From contig CAWJPD010000008.1 in NCBI GenBank assembly GCA_963844635.1, positions 372,001 to 436,000 on the forward strand: 64,000 bases of DNA, read 5' to 3'. Below are positions 8,631-18,760 of the stretch, piece by piece. This stretch comes from JAJPKK01 sp963844635. GTDB lineage: Bacteria; Pseudomonadota; Alphaproteobacteria; Rhizobiales; Xanthobacteraceae. Every line of letters starts with the position of its first letter. Within the stretch, counting starts at the first letter, position 1. The position numbers were made by a program, and so were the translations under genes. The notes under the pieces were generated by a model. It was not told where the DNA came from, searched no databases, and worked only from the letters and a program-made list of their open reading frames with translations.

Positions 8631-9642
8631 CTATCGAGTGTCGCGCGAACGGGAATTGGAGCGCTTCGACCGGTTGGACTTGGCGTTCGATCCTCTCTGC
8701 GTTACCGATTTGGCCGGCGGCCGCGCAGCCGAGAGGCTGCGGCGAAGAGCATCCATCAAATTGATGACGTTCTCGGGCGATGGCTTTTGCTGGCCGGCTT
8801 GCAGGTGCGGCTGGCGTGCTTGTTTCTTCCGAAGAATCTCGACGAGGGCCTTGCGGTAGTGATCTTCAAGCATGGACGGATCGAAGTGCGCCGCTTTGGC
8901 CTCGATGATATGCCGGGCGAGCTTCAGCATTTCGGGTGGCAAGGTCATTTCGGGAATGTCACGGAAATAGTCCGTTTCATTGCGCACCTCGTGCGTGAAA
9001 CGCAGCGTGATGCCACGCAAGCCGTTGCCCATTGGCTCAATCAGCATCGGATGTTCCCGTGAGGCGAGCACGACTCGGCCGATACCTGCGACACCTTCCT
9101 CGCGCATCGCGTCACGGATCACCGCGTAGGCCTCTTGTCCGACGAAGTCGCGCGGCGTGATGTAGTAATGCTTCTCATAATACCGGGCGTCAATTTGACC
9201 GAGCGGCAGAAACTTCTCGATTTCGATCGTATGGGTGTTTTCCGGCCTCGCGACCGTCGCCTCGCAGTCCTCGTCGGGCGGGATGTCCGGTTCCGCCGCC
9301 GTGGGAGGCTTCTTGATGGCATGCGACTTTTGAGTTGACGGCGCGACGACCGCGAGGCTGCCCGGTGGCGGCCGCGCGTGTCGGGCTTGTTCAATCACGT
9401 CGTCCTCGATTAGCAGGAAATGATTGTCCGCCGCTTCGTAGCCTCTGCCCTTTGCGGCTGGTTGGACCGTCTCACCCGTTATGGAGTTCGACAAGTTGGT
9501 GCCGCAGTCGATGGCCGGTCCGTTTGTTCACCTGCCGAAAGACGAGGCGCTCGGCCGCAGAAATGGCCGGGTACAAAGCAATGGGGCAGGACACGAAAGA
9601 GAGCTTTAGATGGCCCTTCCAGTTCGGGCGAGACGCAGCCAC
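8631..9642 (-). pseudogene. ku: Ku protein, interrupted by one frameshift
   Basis: Bacterial Ku binds broken DNA ends in non-homologous end joining. The N-terminal part starts at a GTG (9640-9642) after TAGGAG and reads RPNWKGHLKL, then VSCPIALYPA, then FRQVNKRTGHRLRHQLV, all classic Ku. It then runs out of frame. The next frame continues SITGE, KGRGYE, IEIEKFLP, YYEKHYYITP and on to a basic Ser/Arg/Lys tail. Deleting one A of the minus strand at about 9487-9488 restores LVDSITGE. The full protein would be about 336 residues. No ligase D gene is in the window. The break may be a sequencing error. Confidence 0.85.
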
Positions 9643-9668
9643 GCATCACTCCTACACGAGTAACCCTG

Positions 9669-9800
9669 GCGCATGATCCCGTAAAGTTGCAGACCTTTCG
9701 GACAAAAGGAACCGTGCATCCGGCGTCGAGCGCAGTCCGCGACGGATGCGCAAAAAAGAGAACCGACCGGGAGGCGATTCAAGGTGAACGCACCCCCTCT
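9669..9800 (+). repeat. Composite three-hairpin repeat, copy 2
   Basis: It has modules I to III, but the right arm of module I is partly lost (GGACAAAAGG replaces the GATCATGC arm). It sits just upstream of the Ku gene, whose start lies about 27 bases away on the other strand. The remaining bases to 9974 show nothing further. Confidence 0.8.
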
Positions 9801-9974
9801 CTGGTCGAATCTGGGCAGGGAACCGCATGAGTCAAGCCGTGCAACGAGAATCCAAGGCCGCGGTCCGGATGAGGCCTGCAACGGGACGGAAACGTTTCGA
9901 AGCATCGACGCTGACGAAAGCGCTCTTGGCGAATGATACCGGCGGCCTTCGCCTCCTTACGCCGTTGCGGGCCA

Positions 9975-10751
9975 CTATACGGGGAAGCGGATGACGAACT
10001 TCAGGCCGTCGTTGAAAGCTTGGTCAAACCTCTTCTTGTCCCGATAGGCCGCCTGAAACCCTTCCACCACGGATTGTCCGCGCTCTTCGGGAGTGCCGTG
10101 ATGGGTGGGATTGCTGCTCAGGAAGTCGCCTTCGGCGTATTGCGCCTGGGCGATTACCGCGGCGGGAAATTCGCTCTTTTCGAGCTTTCTTCGCCCCGCG
10201 AAATAGCCGGCCAGGTAATCGGCATGAAGTTCCAGACGCTTGACTTTGCCGTTCACGACGATATCGCCGCGTTGCTTTACGTTGCGCTTGTATTGGGCAA
10301 TGTGCCCGAATTCGTGGGCGCATACCCCGATGACGGCAGCCTCACCTTGCTCCTCCTGCAACAGGATGTGGAGGAGTTTTTTGCCGAAGACGACGCTCCC
10401 GTCGTCGCGGCCCAGACGTTTCGACGTCGATGCAAAGGCATTCCCCTTCAACTGGTCGGAGTCGTCAAAAAAAGCAAAGCCGGGCAAAACGCCGAACATC
10501 TCGCTTACCCTCGCAAGCCCGATTGCCAGAGCGCGATCGAAATCCTTATCTCCCGAGCCGTTCTGGACCGGATCCGAATCAATGTTGAAACCATCGAACG
10601 TGAAGCTGCGCGGCACATTGCCGACAAGGTCGCGAATTTCTGCGTCACTTTTCATGCAGCCCGGAGCGAAGGTCCGGCAGTGGGCGCATTCGGCGCCCCA
10701 CCAGATCGTCAATAAGCCTCCCAAAACGACTTCCCGTCGGTGCATCATCAT
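9975..10751 (-). CDS. Putative exported zinc metalloprotease (HExxH)
   Basis: A protein of about 258 residues with a zinc-protease motif HEFGH at residues 146-150 and a downstream ELHADYLAGYFAG at about 174-186, which would give the third metal ligand. The spacing resembles M48-like or neutral zinc metallopeptidases. The N-terminus MMMHRREVVLGGLL looks like an export signal, possibly of the twin-arginine type, so it probably acts outside the cytoplasm. Three ATG codons in a row (10751, 10748, 10745) make the exact start uncertain. Its substrate is unknown. It follows the TPR gene on the same strand after 127 bases. Confidence 0.72.
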   Translation of the reverse strand: MMMHRREVVLGGLLTIWWGAECAHCRTFAPGCMKSDAEIRDLVGNVPRSFTFDGFNIDSDPVQNGSGDKDFDRALAIGLARVSEMFGVLPGFAFFDDSDQLKGNAFASTSKRLGRDDGSVVFGKKLLHILLQEEQGEAAVIGVCAHEFGHIAQYKRNVKQRGDIVVNGKVKRLELHADYLAGYFAGRRKLEKSEFPAAVIAQAQYAEGDFLSSNPTHHGTPEERGQSVVEGFQAAYRDKKRFDQAFNDGLKFVIRFPV

Positions 10752-10878
10752 GATGGGTCTCGTCAACTCCGGTTAGGGGTTTGCGCGGGGCGCGATCGTG
10801 GCGCGGCAACGGCAAGCGATCGCAGGGCCTAGCAGAGAGCGGGAAACTTGCGACAGGCGTCGGAGGGCGAGGGGTTGG

Positions 10879-13800
10879 TCAGGCGCGGCCCCGGAGGCAC
10901 GGGGGCCCCGGGCGCGGCGGCGGACCGGGCGCGGCGCGCCCGCGGGATGCGATGGCCCCCCGCAGCCGTTCGCTGTTGGCGCGTGCCTTATCCATGCCGG
11001 CGTCGAGCCGGAGCGCCTCGTTGTAATCTGCAAGGGCTCCGTCGATCTCGTTCATGGCCTCGTGCGCCACCCCGCGATTGAAAAACGCGGCGGCATATTT
11101 GGAATTGATGCGGATCGCCTGATCGTAATCGGCGATAGCAAGGGAGAAGTCGCCTTTGGCTAAATGAATATTGCCCCGATTGTTGAACGCGGCGCTATGC
11201 TGGGGATTCAATCGGATGGCTTCTCCGTAGTCGACAACGGCGCGATCGAGGTTGCGACTGTTGTGAAATGAAAGTCCGCGTTCGAAATAGGTATCGCTGA
11301 GACCCTTGCGGGCATCTGCGTTGTTGGCATCGAGCCGGATCGCCTCGTTGTAATCGCCGATCGCCCGATCGAAGTCGCTTTTGGATTTGTAAGCGGCGCC
11401 GCGGTCGAAATATGCGATGGCAGATTTGGGGTCGAGGCGGATCGCCTCGCTGTAGTCAGAAATCGCACGATCTGCGTCATGTTTGGCGAGATATCCATTG
11501 CCGCGGGTGACCAGCGAAAAGACGTGCTTCGGGTCGATCCGCAGGACCTCGCTGCAGTCGGCAATTGCGTGATCCCAGTCGACCTTGTTGGCATAGGACA
11601 AAGCGCGGCCGTAAAGGGCGGAGACACGCCTGGGTTCGAGTTGGAGCGCCGCGCTGTAGTCGGAAACGGCGAGGTCGTAATCGGCCTTCGCCCGGTAGAT
11701 GTCGCCACGATTACTCAAGGCCGCTGCAAAACGCGGCTCGATTCGGAGTGCCTCGTCATAGTCCGCAAGCGCCCGCGTGCGGTCGCCCTTGGCGTTGTAA
11801 GCGAAGCCACGGTTGTTGAATGCCGCCGCAAGCTTTGGGTTGATCCGGATCGCCTCATCGAAGTCGGCGAAGGCACGGTCAAACTCCGAATTGGAATAAT
11901 AGGTTTCGCCGCGTAGGTTGAGCACATTGGCATTTCGCGGATCCAGGCGCAGCGCGGCCTCGAAATCCGAAATGGCCCGGTTCATATCGTTTTTCGCGCG
12001 ATAGATGCCACCGCGCATCGCCAATGCGGCCACATATTTCGGATCCAGACGCAGCGCCTCATCAAGATCGGAGATGGCACGATCAAGGTCGCCCCTGATC
12101 CGGTAGACGTCCGCGCGGTTGTGGAACGCAAGCGTATATTTGGGATCAAGCCTTATGGCTTCACTGTAATCGGCCATTGCGCGGTCATAATCGCGCCGTC
12201 CGCCATAAAGGACGCCGCGATTGTTGAAGGCGCGGGCGTAGGTCGGGTCGACTCGCACAGCATCGTCATAATCGGCGAGAGCGCGCGCACCGTCGCCCTT
12301 CTGGCTATAAAGGAAGCCGCGATTGCTTAAGGCCCGGGCCGAATTGGGATTGAGCCGGATGGCCTCATCGTAATCGGCAAGGGCGCGGTCCAAATTCTGT
12401 ATGCCGGTAAATACCAGCCCGCGGGCAATGAAGGCGTCGGCGTTGTTCGGAGCGAGCCGAATCGTCTCGGTGTAGTCGGCAATGGCATGCTCGCTGTCGC
12501 CTTTGGCCCGGTAGGCCTCGCCGCGTTGCAAATAAGCCTTCGCAACTTCGCCGGCCGCAAGGGAGGTGGCCGATGCAATAAGGCGCCCGCAGGCTGCAAT
12601 CGTTTCGTCACCAGCAGCCTTGGCGCAGGTGGTGCGGTCGGCTGCCGTCACATCCGGTTTCGGGGGGCTTGGTGTCGGTAACGGCGGGACCGGATTTGTT
12701 GTCCGGGGAGGAGGCGAAGTTCCAGCCGGAGGCGGCAGAGGGCCGCGCGCAGCGAGCGTGGTACGGGCCCTCTCGAGGTTCTGCCGCGCCTCGGCGTTTC
12801 TTGGGTCAAGGCGGAGCGCTTCGTTGAAGTCTGCGATTGCGCGCTCGAAATCCCCTTTGGCCTGATAGGAATTGCCGCGGTAGGCAAACGTGTTGGCGTA
12901 TTTGGGGTCGAGACGGATGGCCTCGTTGTAATCGACGATGGCATGATCGTGGTAACCGCGATCGGCGTACACATGTCCGCGATTGCTGAACGCAAGGGCA
13001 TATCTCGGATCGATCTGCACCGCAGCGTCGAAATCTTCGAAGGCTTTCGTCAACTCTCCCTTCTGACGATAAATGTTGCCCCGATTGTTGTGGGCAGCCG
13101 CCATCTTCGGATCAAGGCGGATCGCGTCGCTGTAATCGGCGATGGCCTGCTCGCCGTTGCGGCTGAACTGATGCGAGTAGCCGCGGGCGAAAAAGGCTGA
13201 CGCATAGTTGGGATCGAGGCGGATCGCCTCGCTGAAGTCGGGGATGGCGCGTTCGTAGTCGCTCTTGGTCCGATACTTCATGCCGCGGCTGTAGAAAATT
13301 TTGGCAAGCTCGGCACCTTCGAAGCTGCCGGACGCAATCGCCCGGCCGCAGGCGGCGATCGATTTATCGCCTTCGGGCTTGTCGCAAGTCGTCCGGTCCT
13401 CGGCGAGGGCGGCAGCGTTGGCTCCGGACTTCTGGATGGTCGGGGGCAGCGGCGGCGCCGGCGGACGGCGCACGGCGAGGGCAACGCGCGCCACTTCCAG
13501 GCTCCGCCGTGCAACCGTGTCACTCGGATCGAGGCGGACCGCTTCGGTGTAATCGGCGATCGCGCGCTCCAGCATGCCCTTTACGTCATAGGCGTTGCCG
13601 CGGGCCGTGAACGCCGCAGCCAATTTGGGGTCGAGCCGGATTGCGGCGTCATAATCGGCAATTGCCTGGTCGAGATCGCCCTTCGCCCAGTATTGCACTC
13701 CGCGGCGGTGGAACACCTTGGCCAAATCACCGGTTGTAAATGTGCCGGAGGCGATCGCGCGGCTGCAAGCGGCAATTGCATCGTCGCCGGTGGAATTGGT

Positions 13801-13886
13801 GCAAGTCTCCAGGTCATCCGCTACCGCAGCGCTTGCAATTGCTGCGAAGACGAAAATTGCGGCTGCGGGCCCCACAGGCGATTCAT
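10879..13886 (-). CDS. Giant tetratricopeptide-repeat protein, probably periplasmic
   Basis: About 1,000 residues made almost wholly of 34-residue TPR units; I count 22 copies of the AIADYDEAIRLDP-type helix. Three units begin with a Cys-containing header (TC..GD..IAACGRAIAS), so three modules are joined by Pro-rich linkers. The C-terminus is Pro/Arg-rich. TPR arrays serve as protein-binding scaffolds; the partner is unknown. The start is unresolved. The in-frame open region reaches a TTG at 13980 and includes a GTG at 13875. The best-looking start is an ATG at 13886 with GGAG upstream, which gives a good signal peptide only if one base is missing in the G/C run near 13870. Confidence 0.82.
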
Positions 13887-14161
13887 CGGCCAATGCTCCG
13901 TCCGGCAAAGGTTCGAAATATAATGACGGGAGCTTAATCCGTTCGCGGATCGACGAAAAGGGCGTTGCACGCAGACGCAATGTGCGAGCTCTTTCCGAGG
14001 CGGATTGAAACGAGTTAAGGCGAGCGCCTTACGGTTGAGCCATTTCCAAGCCCCTGGGCATTCTTCGGATCGGCCAGGCCAGGCGAAGGCCGCTCGACGA
14101 CCCAGGCCCGCCTCGATCGCGTTCGGCGCGATGGTGAAATGGGACGGTGCGCTTTGGGCGT

Positions 14162-14695
14162 CTAACCGTGAATAGAGATTTTGGTTTTGCGGCTGAGGCG
14201 GTTCAGCAGGACCTTCAGCGTCTTGGCCGGCATCGCGATGCACCCTTGAGTGGACGTGAGGCCGGGCCTCGCCACATGAATGAACACCGCGCTGCCGCGT
14301 CCCGCAACGCGAGGTCGCGTATTGTGATCGATTTCGATGATCAGATCGTACAGATGGTCGATTCGCCGCAATCGGTCGCCGGGCTGGTCGGGTTGCAGGG
14401 TCAGGGGCCGATTATAGCGACGGTGGTTCGGGTCTTCACACCAGCCGTCGCCGGTTTTGATCGGGCGCACCGGGAGTTCGGTCACCGGGCGGCATAACCG
14501 GTCGGCGCGCCACCACAGGCGGAGCGGCCGGAAGGTGCCGGCGGGCGTTGAGCCATCTCCCTCCCGCTTGAAGAGGCTGATCCCCGCGCGTCCGAGCGCC
14601 ACGCGGATGTGCCAGGGACCGGCCGCGATCACGCCCTGCCGACGGTTGCCAGGGCGGGAACGGAGATCGATAATGGCGAAAGTTGATCGCTGCAT
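14162..14695 (-). CDS. L,D-transpeptidase (YkuD) family protein
   Basis: Residues near the C-terminus read FIHVARPGLTSTQGCIAMP, matching the YkuD catalytic signature with His and the nucleophilic Cys in an xGC motif. GDGSTPAGTF and the DGWCEDPN segment are typical of the short YkuD subgroup. These enzymes cross-link peptidoglycan or attach lipoproteins to it. No clear signal peptide is visible from the ATG at 14695. An upstream TTG at 14740 gives a longer frame, but neither start has a strong ribosome site. It diverges from the response regulator gene. Confidence 0.85.
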   Translation of the reverse strand: MQRSTFAIIDLRSRPGNRRQGVIAAGPWHIRVALGRAGISLFKREGDGSTPAGTFRPLRLWWRADRLCRPVTELPVRPIKTGDGWCEDPNHRRYNRPLTLQPDQPGDRLRRIDHLYDLIIEIDHNTRPRVAGRGSAVFIHVARPGLTSTQGCIAMPAKTLKVLLNRLSRKTKISIHG

Positions 14696-14818
14696 GTGGG
14701 TCGATAGCCAAACGTTGTCGGTAGCGGTCGCGGGAAGCAAGGGAGAGCGCTTGCGCTTTTTCTACCGGCTGTTCTACTTGCCGGAAATGCTTTACCCGGG
14801 ATCAATCCGAGGCCCTCG

Positions 14819-15505
14819 ATGGCGACTTCCCGCAGAATCCTCATTGTCGACGACGATGCCGAGTTGCGCGAGGCCTTGATCGAGCAATTGTCGCTCCATG
14901 ACGAGTTCGAAGCGACCGCGGTCGAAACCGGCGCCAAAGGCGTCCAGAGCGTCAAGTCCGGGACCGTCGATCTCGTGATCATGGATGTGGGATTGCCCGA
15001 TATCGACGGCCGCGAGGCAGTGCGCATCCTGCGACGGAACGGTTTCAAGGCGCCGATCATCATGTTGACCGGTCACGACACCGATTCCGATACCATTCTC
15101 GGCCTTGAGTCCGGCGCCAATGACTACGTGGCGAAGCCCTTTCGATTTGCCGTGCTGCTCGCGCGCATTCGCGCCCAATTGCGCCAGCACGAAGCGAGCG
15201 AGGACGCCGTTTTCACCATCGGCCCATATTCGTTCCAGCCGAGTTCGAAGCTGCTGCTCAGCGCCAAGGGCGGCAAAGTCCGCCTGACCGAAAAAGAGAC
15301 CGCGATTTTGCGATTTCTTTACCGCGCCGGCCAACGTCCGATTTCGCGGGAAATCCTGCTTCAGGAGGTCTGGGGGTACAATTCCGGCGTCACCACGCAT
15401 ACTCTGGAAACCCATATTTATCGGCTGCGACAGAAAATCGAGAAGGATGCCGCTATCCCTGAGATACTCGTGACCGAGGGAGGAGGATATAAGCTCGTCC
15501 CGTAA
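14819..15505 (+). CDS. OmpR-family response regulator
   Basis: A 228-residue regulator. The receiver domain has the acidic pocket (DDD at 11-13), phosphoacceptor Asp56 in LVIMDVGLPD, Thr84 in MLTGHD and Lys106 in AKPF. The C-terminal half is a winged-helix DNA-binding domain (LTEKETAILRFLYRA, then HIYRLRQKIE). No histidine kinase gene is adjacent, so its partner is elsewhere. The next gene, 117 bases downstream on the same strand, encodes a cyclic-nucleotide-binding domain protein, and the two may be co-transcribed. Confidence 0.93.
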   Translation: MATSRRILIVDDDAELREALIEQLSLHDEFEATAVETGAKGVQSVKSGTVDLVIMDVGLPDIDGREAVRILRRNGFKAPIIMLTGHDTDSDTILGLESGANDYVAKPFRFAVLLARIRAQLRQHEASEDAVFTIGPYSFQPSSKLLLSAKGGKVRLTEKETAILRFLYRAGQRPISREILLQEVWGYNSGVTTHTLETHIYRLRQKIEKDAAIPEILVTEGGGYKLVP

Positions 15506-15622
15506 CAAGCCGCGCCCGGTGGCGGAACTGCCTGATGGCGGGCGGGCCAGGGCGCCGGCTCTCTTCTGGTTACTTCGCACCGAAGCGCTCCCCCCGCGGC
15601 TCATTGCCGAGACGGAGAGCTC

Positions 15623-16090
15623 ATGGCGATAGAAGACGATATCGCCTTCCTGGAACGGGTTCCAACGCTTGGGCAACTGGGTTTCGCCGCCTTGCAGATC
15701 GTCGCTATCGGCTCGGAAACCAAGCAACTCAAGGACGGTGAGGTTCTGTTCCGCGCCGGCGAAACCGCCGATGCCGGTTATGTGGTGCAGCAGGGAGCGT
15801 TGAAGCTGACGCAGCATGACGCGAGGCGGTCCGATCCCAGCATGCTTGTGGGACCGGGCGTGCTGGTCGGCGAACTCGCCTTGCTCACCGAAACGGTCCG
15901 TCCGGCGACCGCCATCGCGGCTGAGCCGACCACTGTCATCCGCATCTCGCGAAGCCTGTTTCGCAAGGTGTTGGAAGGTTTTCCAGAAGCCGCGCTGCTG
16001 ATGCGCGACCGCCTCGCGAAGCGCGCCAACCAGGCAACCGAGGAAATCGTTGCCTTGCGCGGCATCATGGATCCGGGAAAGCACGACTGA
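15623..16090 (+). CDS. Cyclic-nucleotide-binding domain protein without DNA-binding domain
   Basis: A 155-residue protein covering one CAP-type effector domain: KDGEVLFRAGETADAGYVVQQG, VGPGVLVGELALL, then PATAIAAEPTTVIRISRSLF. The GELAL segment is the phosphate-binding cassette region, but the usual downstream Arg-Ser pair is replaced by RPATA. It ends soon after the domain and has no helix-turn-helix, so it is not a Crp-type transcription factor by itself. A sensor or partner-binding role is inferred. It follows the response regulator gene. Confidence 0.85.
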   Translation: MAIEDDIAFLERVPTLGQLGFAALQIVAIGSETKQLKDGEVLFRAGETADAGYVVQQGALKLTQHDARRSDPSMLVGPGVLVGELALLTETVRPATAIAAEPTTVIRISRSLFRKVLEGFPEAALLMRDRLAKRANQATEEIVALRGIMDPGKHD

Positions 16091-16399
16091 TTGCGTGACA
16101 AAACCTCTGCGGCGGCTTCAACCCTCGCGACAGAACGCAACGCTCCTCGGATCCTTCGCGAAAATCCATGCCTGAGACACGTGATCGGATGGCACACGCC
16201 ATCGGTCTTGATGCAGCCAGGAGCGCAAACAACAGCGGCTCGCGTTCGCGGCCGGCTCAGTTCCGTGCCCATTCCATCCACCGCAAAAGGGCACGAGCTG
16301 GAACGGTTTTTGCCTTATCAAAGCCGGATTGCGATGTGAAATCGCGCGCCGTCGCGCCGAAGGGAGAGACAGAGAATGCTGATTTAACCGCTTTTCGGG
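16091..16399. other. Intergenic region with a possible nonsense-interrupted start
   Basis: About 310 bases. At 16360-16378 an AAGGGAGAG ribosome site precedes ATG-CTG-ATT and then TAA. In the same frame the protein at 16400 continues. Reading the TAA as a sense codon would give a normal signal peptide. Nothing else was seen here. Confidence 0.4.
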
Positions 16400-16750
16400 A
16401 TGCTGCTGACCATGACTGTTTCCACGACGGCTGCCGTTCCACCGGACGGCGCTGTTATTCATCCGTCGGTACAGACGAAAAGCGCTGCCGTGCAGCCATT
16501 GGTGAGCGCCGCGACCAGTTGCATCACAAGGGCGGTCGGCTCCGATCCGCGCCTCAAGGGGACGACGTCGGCCGGCCTCGGGGATTTGATCGTCGACGCA
16601 ATGCCTCCATGCCTTACCCAGGTGCGCGCCATGATCGAGGCCTATGATCGCAGTTACGGACAGGGAACGGGAGAGACCTTTTTCTTCGGTCCCTATCTCG
16701 ATGTGCTGCCGACCGCGGTCAGCAAGGCCGTCCTGGGACATGTCGATTAA
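16400..16750 (+). CDS. Conserved-looking small protein of unknown function
   Basis: A protein of up to 116 residues with a Cys in ATSCITRAVG, another in MPPCLTQV, and a distinctive ETFFFGPYLDVLP segment. I do not recognise the family. Codon use resembles neighbouring genes. The start is weak because no good ribosome site precedes 16400. A better one lies before an ATG at 16376 that is in the same frame but separated by a TAA codon, so the N-terminus may be mutated (see findings). It converges on the solute-binding protein gene 30 bases downstream. Confidence 0.55.
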   Translation: MLLTMTVSTTAAVPPDGAVIHPSVQTKSAAVQPLVSAATSCITRAVGSDPRLKGTTSAGLGDLIVDAMPPCLTQVRAMIEAYDRSYGQGTGETFFFGPYLDVLPTAVSKAVLGHVD

Positions 16751-16780
16751 CGGAACACGTTTCCTCAGGCTGCGGCCCGC

Positions 16781-17539
16781 TCACGCCGGGTCCATGCCGT
16801 CCTTCCTGATCACCGGCGCGGCGGGTGCGGCAGCGAGGAATTTCGCCAGCGCCTTGGCGGCATCCGGCTGCTTGGCGCCAGTGGCGATGCCCGTCGCATA
16901 GATGATCGTGGTGTTGACTTCCGCCGGCAGCGCGCCAACGATGTCGATGCCCCTGACCTGCATGAGTTCGGCGACCTGATGGATGCCGATCTCGACCTCG
17001 CCCCTGGCGACCGCGGCTCCCACCGGTCCGCCACGCACGACGGTGATTTTAGGCTTGAGGGTGTCGGCGATACCGAGCTGCTGGATCAGTTTCTGCGAGA
17101 AAAAGTCGCCGCTCGGTCCGATACTGTGACCGATCGACTTTGCGGCGAGCAGGGTCTTCTTCAGCGCTTCTGCGGTGCCGATGTCCGGCTTCGGCGCGCC
17201 CGCACGCACCGCAAGTCCCACCCGCGACCGAAACGCGTCGGTGATGGTGTTGCGCTCGACCTTGCCGGCGTCGGCGAGTTCGCCCAGCGCTTGCGGGTTG
17301 AGCAGCACCATGTCGGCATAGGTACCTTGCTTGACTTTGCTGACCGCGAGCCCGGTGCCGTAGAGGCTCATCGTCACGGTGTTGCCGGTCTCACGTTCGA
17401 ATGCGGGGATGAGGTCGCGCATGATCTGTCCGACAGCATCCGTGGTCACAAGCACGACCTCGGCAGCCTTCGCTTGCGTGGCGAGGCTAGCAAGCATCAA
17501 GCATGCCGCCGTTGCGGCAATTATCGTCCATCTACGCAT
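16781..17539 (-). CDS. Periplasmic solute-binding protein, ModA-like
   Basis: A 252-residue protein with a signal peptide ending in TQAKAAE and a ribosome site AAGGAG before the ATG at 17539. Segments such as DLIPAFERETGNTVTMSLYGTG, NPQALGEL, RSRVGLAVRAGAPKPDIGTAEALKKTLLAAKSIGHS and VEIGIHQVAELM fit the ModA/SBP_bac_11 group, which binds molybdate or other small oxyanions and organic acids. No permease or ATPase gene of that system is adjacent, so it is an orphan and its ligand is uncertain. Confidence 0.85.
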   Translation of the reverse strand: MRRWTIIAATAACLMLASLATQAKAAEVVLVTTDAVGQIMRDLIPAFERETGNTVTMSLYGTGLAVSKVKQGTYADMVLLNPQALGELADAGKVERNTITDAFRSRVGLAVRAGAPKPDIGTAEALKKTLLAAKSIGHSIGPSGDFFSQKLIQQLGIADTLKPKITVVRGGPVGAAVARGEVEIGIHQVAELMQVRGIDIVGALPAEVNTTIIYATGIATGAKQPDAAKALAKFLAAAPAAPVIRKDGMDPA

Positions 17540-17680
17540 CTGATCGCTCCTTTGGCTCGTCCACGCGCGTCACGCGTTTCCGGCAACGGATTTCCTCTGT
17601 TTTGGTGATGATGTTCCCTGGTCGGCGCCTTGGCAAGCAGAGAGGGGTGGGAAGGTGCCGCGCCGTCCTTGCGCGCGCGA

Positions 17681-18447
17681 TCACTGCCGTTCAGCTGCAG
17701 TCCCGGTCATTTTGAGGAACGCCGCCTCGACGCTCGACGTGCCGGTGGCTGCGACAAGACGTTGCGGCGTGGTGTCGGTCGAGAATCATGCCCTTGTGCA
17801 GCACGATCACGCGGTCGGCGTCGGTGACCTCGTCGCACAGATGCGTGGCCCACAACACTGCGACGGCCCGCTCGTGGCGCATCGTGAGCATCAGCTTGAC
17901 GAGATCGCTGCGGCTCGCCGGGTCGAGGCCGACGGTCGGCTTCGTCCATCAGCAGGATGCGCGGTTCATGGAGCAGCGCTCGCGCGAGTTCCACCCGCCG
18001 CCGATTGCCGCCGCTCAATTGCGCTGCCTTGTCGTGGGCCCGCTCCGCGAGACCCAGGCGAACGAGTTCGGCGTCGATGCGCCGCTGGGCGACGGCGCGC
18101 GGGATGCCGTGCAGCCCGGCATGGAACAAGAGGTTCGCCGTCACCGAGAGTTCAAGATCAAGCGTCGGCTGCTGGAAAACGATGCCAAGCCGCGCCAGCG
18201 CGGGGACCGGGTCACGCCTCATGTCGTGACCCATCACCGCGATTCGCCCGGAATCTGAAACGAACAGTCCGGAGAGCAGCTGGAACAAGGTGGATTTCCC
18301 GGCGCCGTTCGGCCCGAGCAGCACCACGAACTCGCCGGCCCGCGCGCTGAAGCTGACACCGCCAAGCGCTTTCACTGGCCCATAGGTCTTGACGACATTT
18401 TCAAGCAACAACGCGGGCGGCCCGGCGACGCCGGAGCGTTCCTCCAT
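17681..18447 (-). pseudogene. ABC transporter ATPase of the PQQ-associated type, two frameshifts
   Basis: The start at 18447 follows GGAGGAG. Walker A is GPNGAGKST, the Q-loop region reads LGIVFQQPTLD, and the signature is LSGGNRRRVELARALL. After LLMDE the frame breaks: one extra T on the plus strand at about 17941 hides the Walker B and D-loop continuation PTVGLDPASR. The next frame carries the switch histidine (VLWATHLCDEV) and VIVLHKG. A second extra base near 17779 hides the end LVAATGTSSVEAAFLKMTG. Restored, it would be about 254 residues. The match is to the PQQ-dependent catabolism-associated ATPase (TIGR03864). The other module genes lie divergently downstream of 18761. Confidence 0.82.
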
Positions 18448-18512
18448 CAAAACTCCTCCCGAAGCCGATCGCGCGGCGGCGGCATTGCGACGCGCACGGC
18501 AGGCCGGCCTGC

Positions 18513-18614
18513 AGCGCACGATCCCGAAAAGTTGAAGACTTTTCGGACAAAGATCATGCGCAAAATTACACAGAACCGAGCGGGGAGGCGATTTCAAGCT
18601 GAACGCCTCCCCGC
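18513..18614 (+). repeat. Composite repeat, copy 3 (modules I and III)
   Basis: Module I and module III are present and the middle hairpin is missing. It lies in the 313-base divergent gap between the ABC ATPase and the beta-propeller gene, so it could influence either promoter region. Confidence 0.8.
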
Positions 18615-18760
18615 CGTTGCGCCTTGCCGCACGGCGGGGATCAGTCGTACGCTGTGGGGAACCGTGGCCGCAAGCGAAAGTGAACCCGTAATGCCCGTTC
18701 GATGATCCTAGCGCGCACCCACGCAGCCCGACTTTTTCGCGCGCGGCAAGCGCGTTTGGG

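Noticed and set aside
10879..13980. Regular DNA periodicity that could be mistaken for a CRISPR or satellite array
   Set aside because: The repeats have a period of 102 bases and encode TPR units in one continuous reading frame, so they reflect protein repeats.
16781..17539. A molybdate transporter operon around the ModA-like gene
   Set aside because: No ModB or ModC gene is adjacent, and the neighbouring ABC ATPase matches the PQQ-associated type instead.
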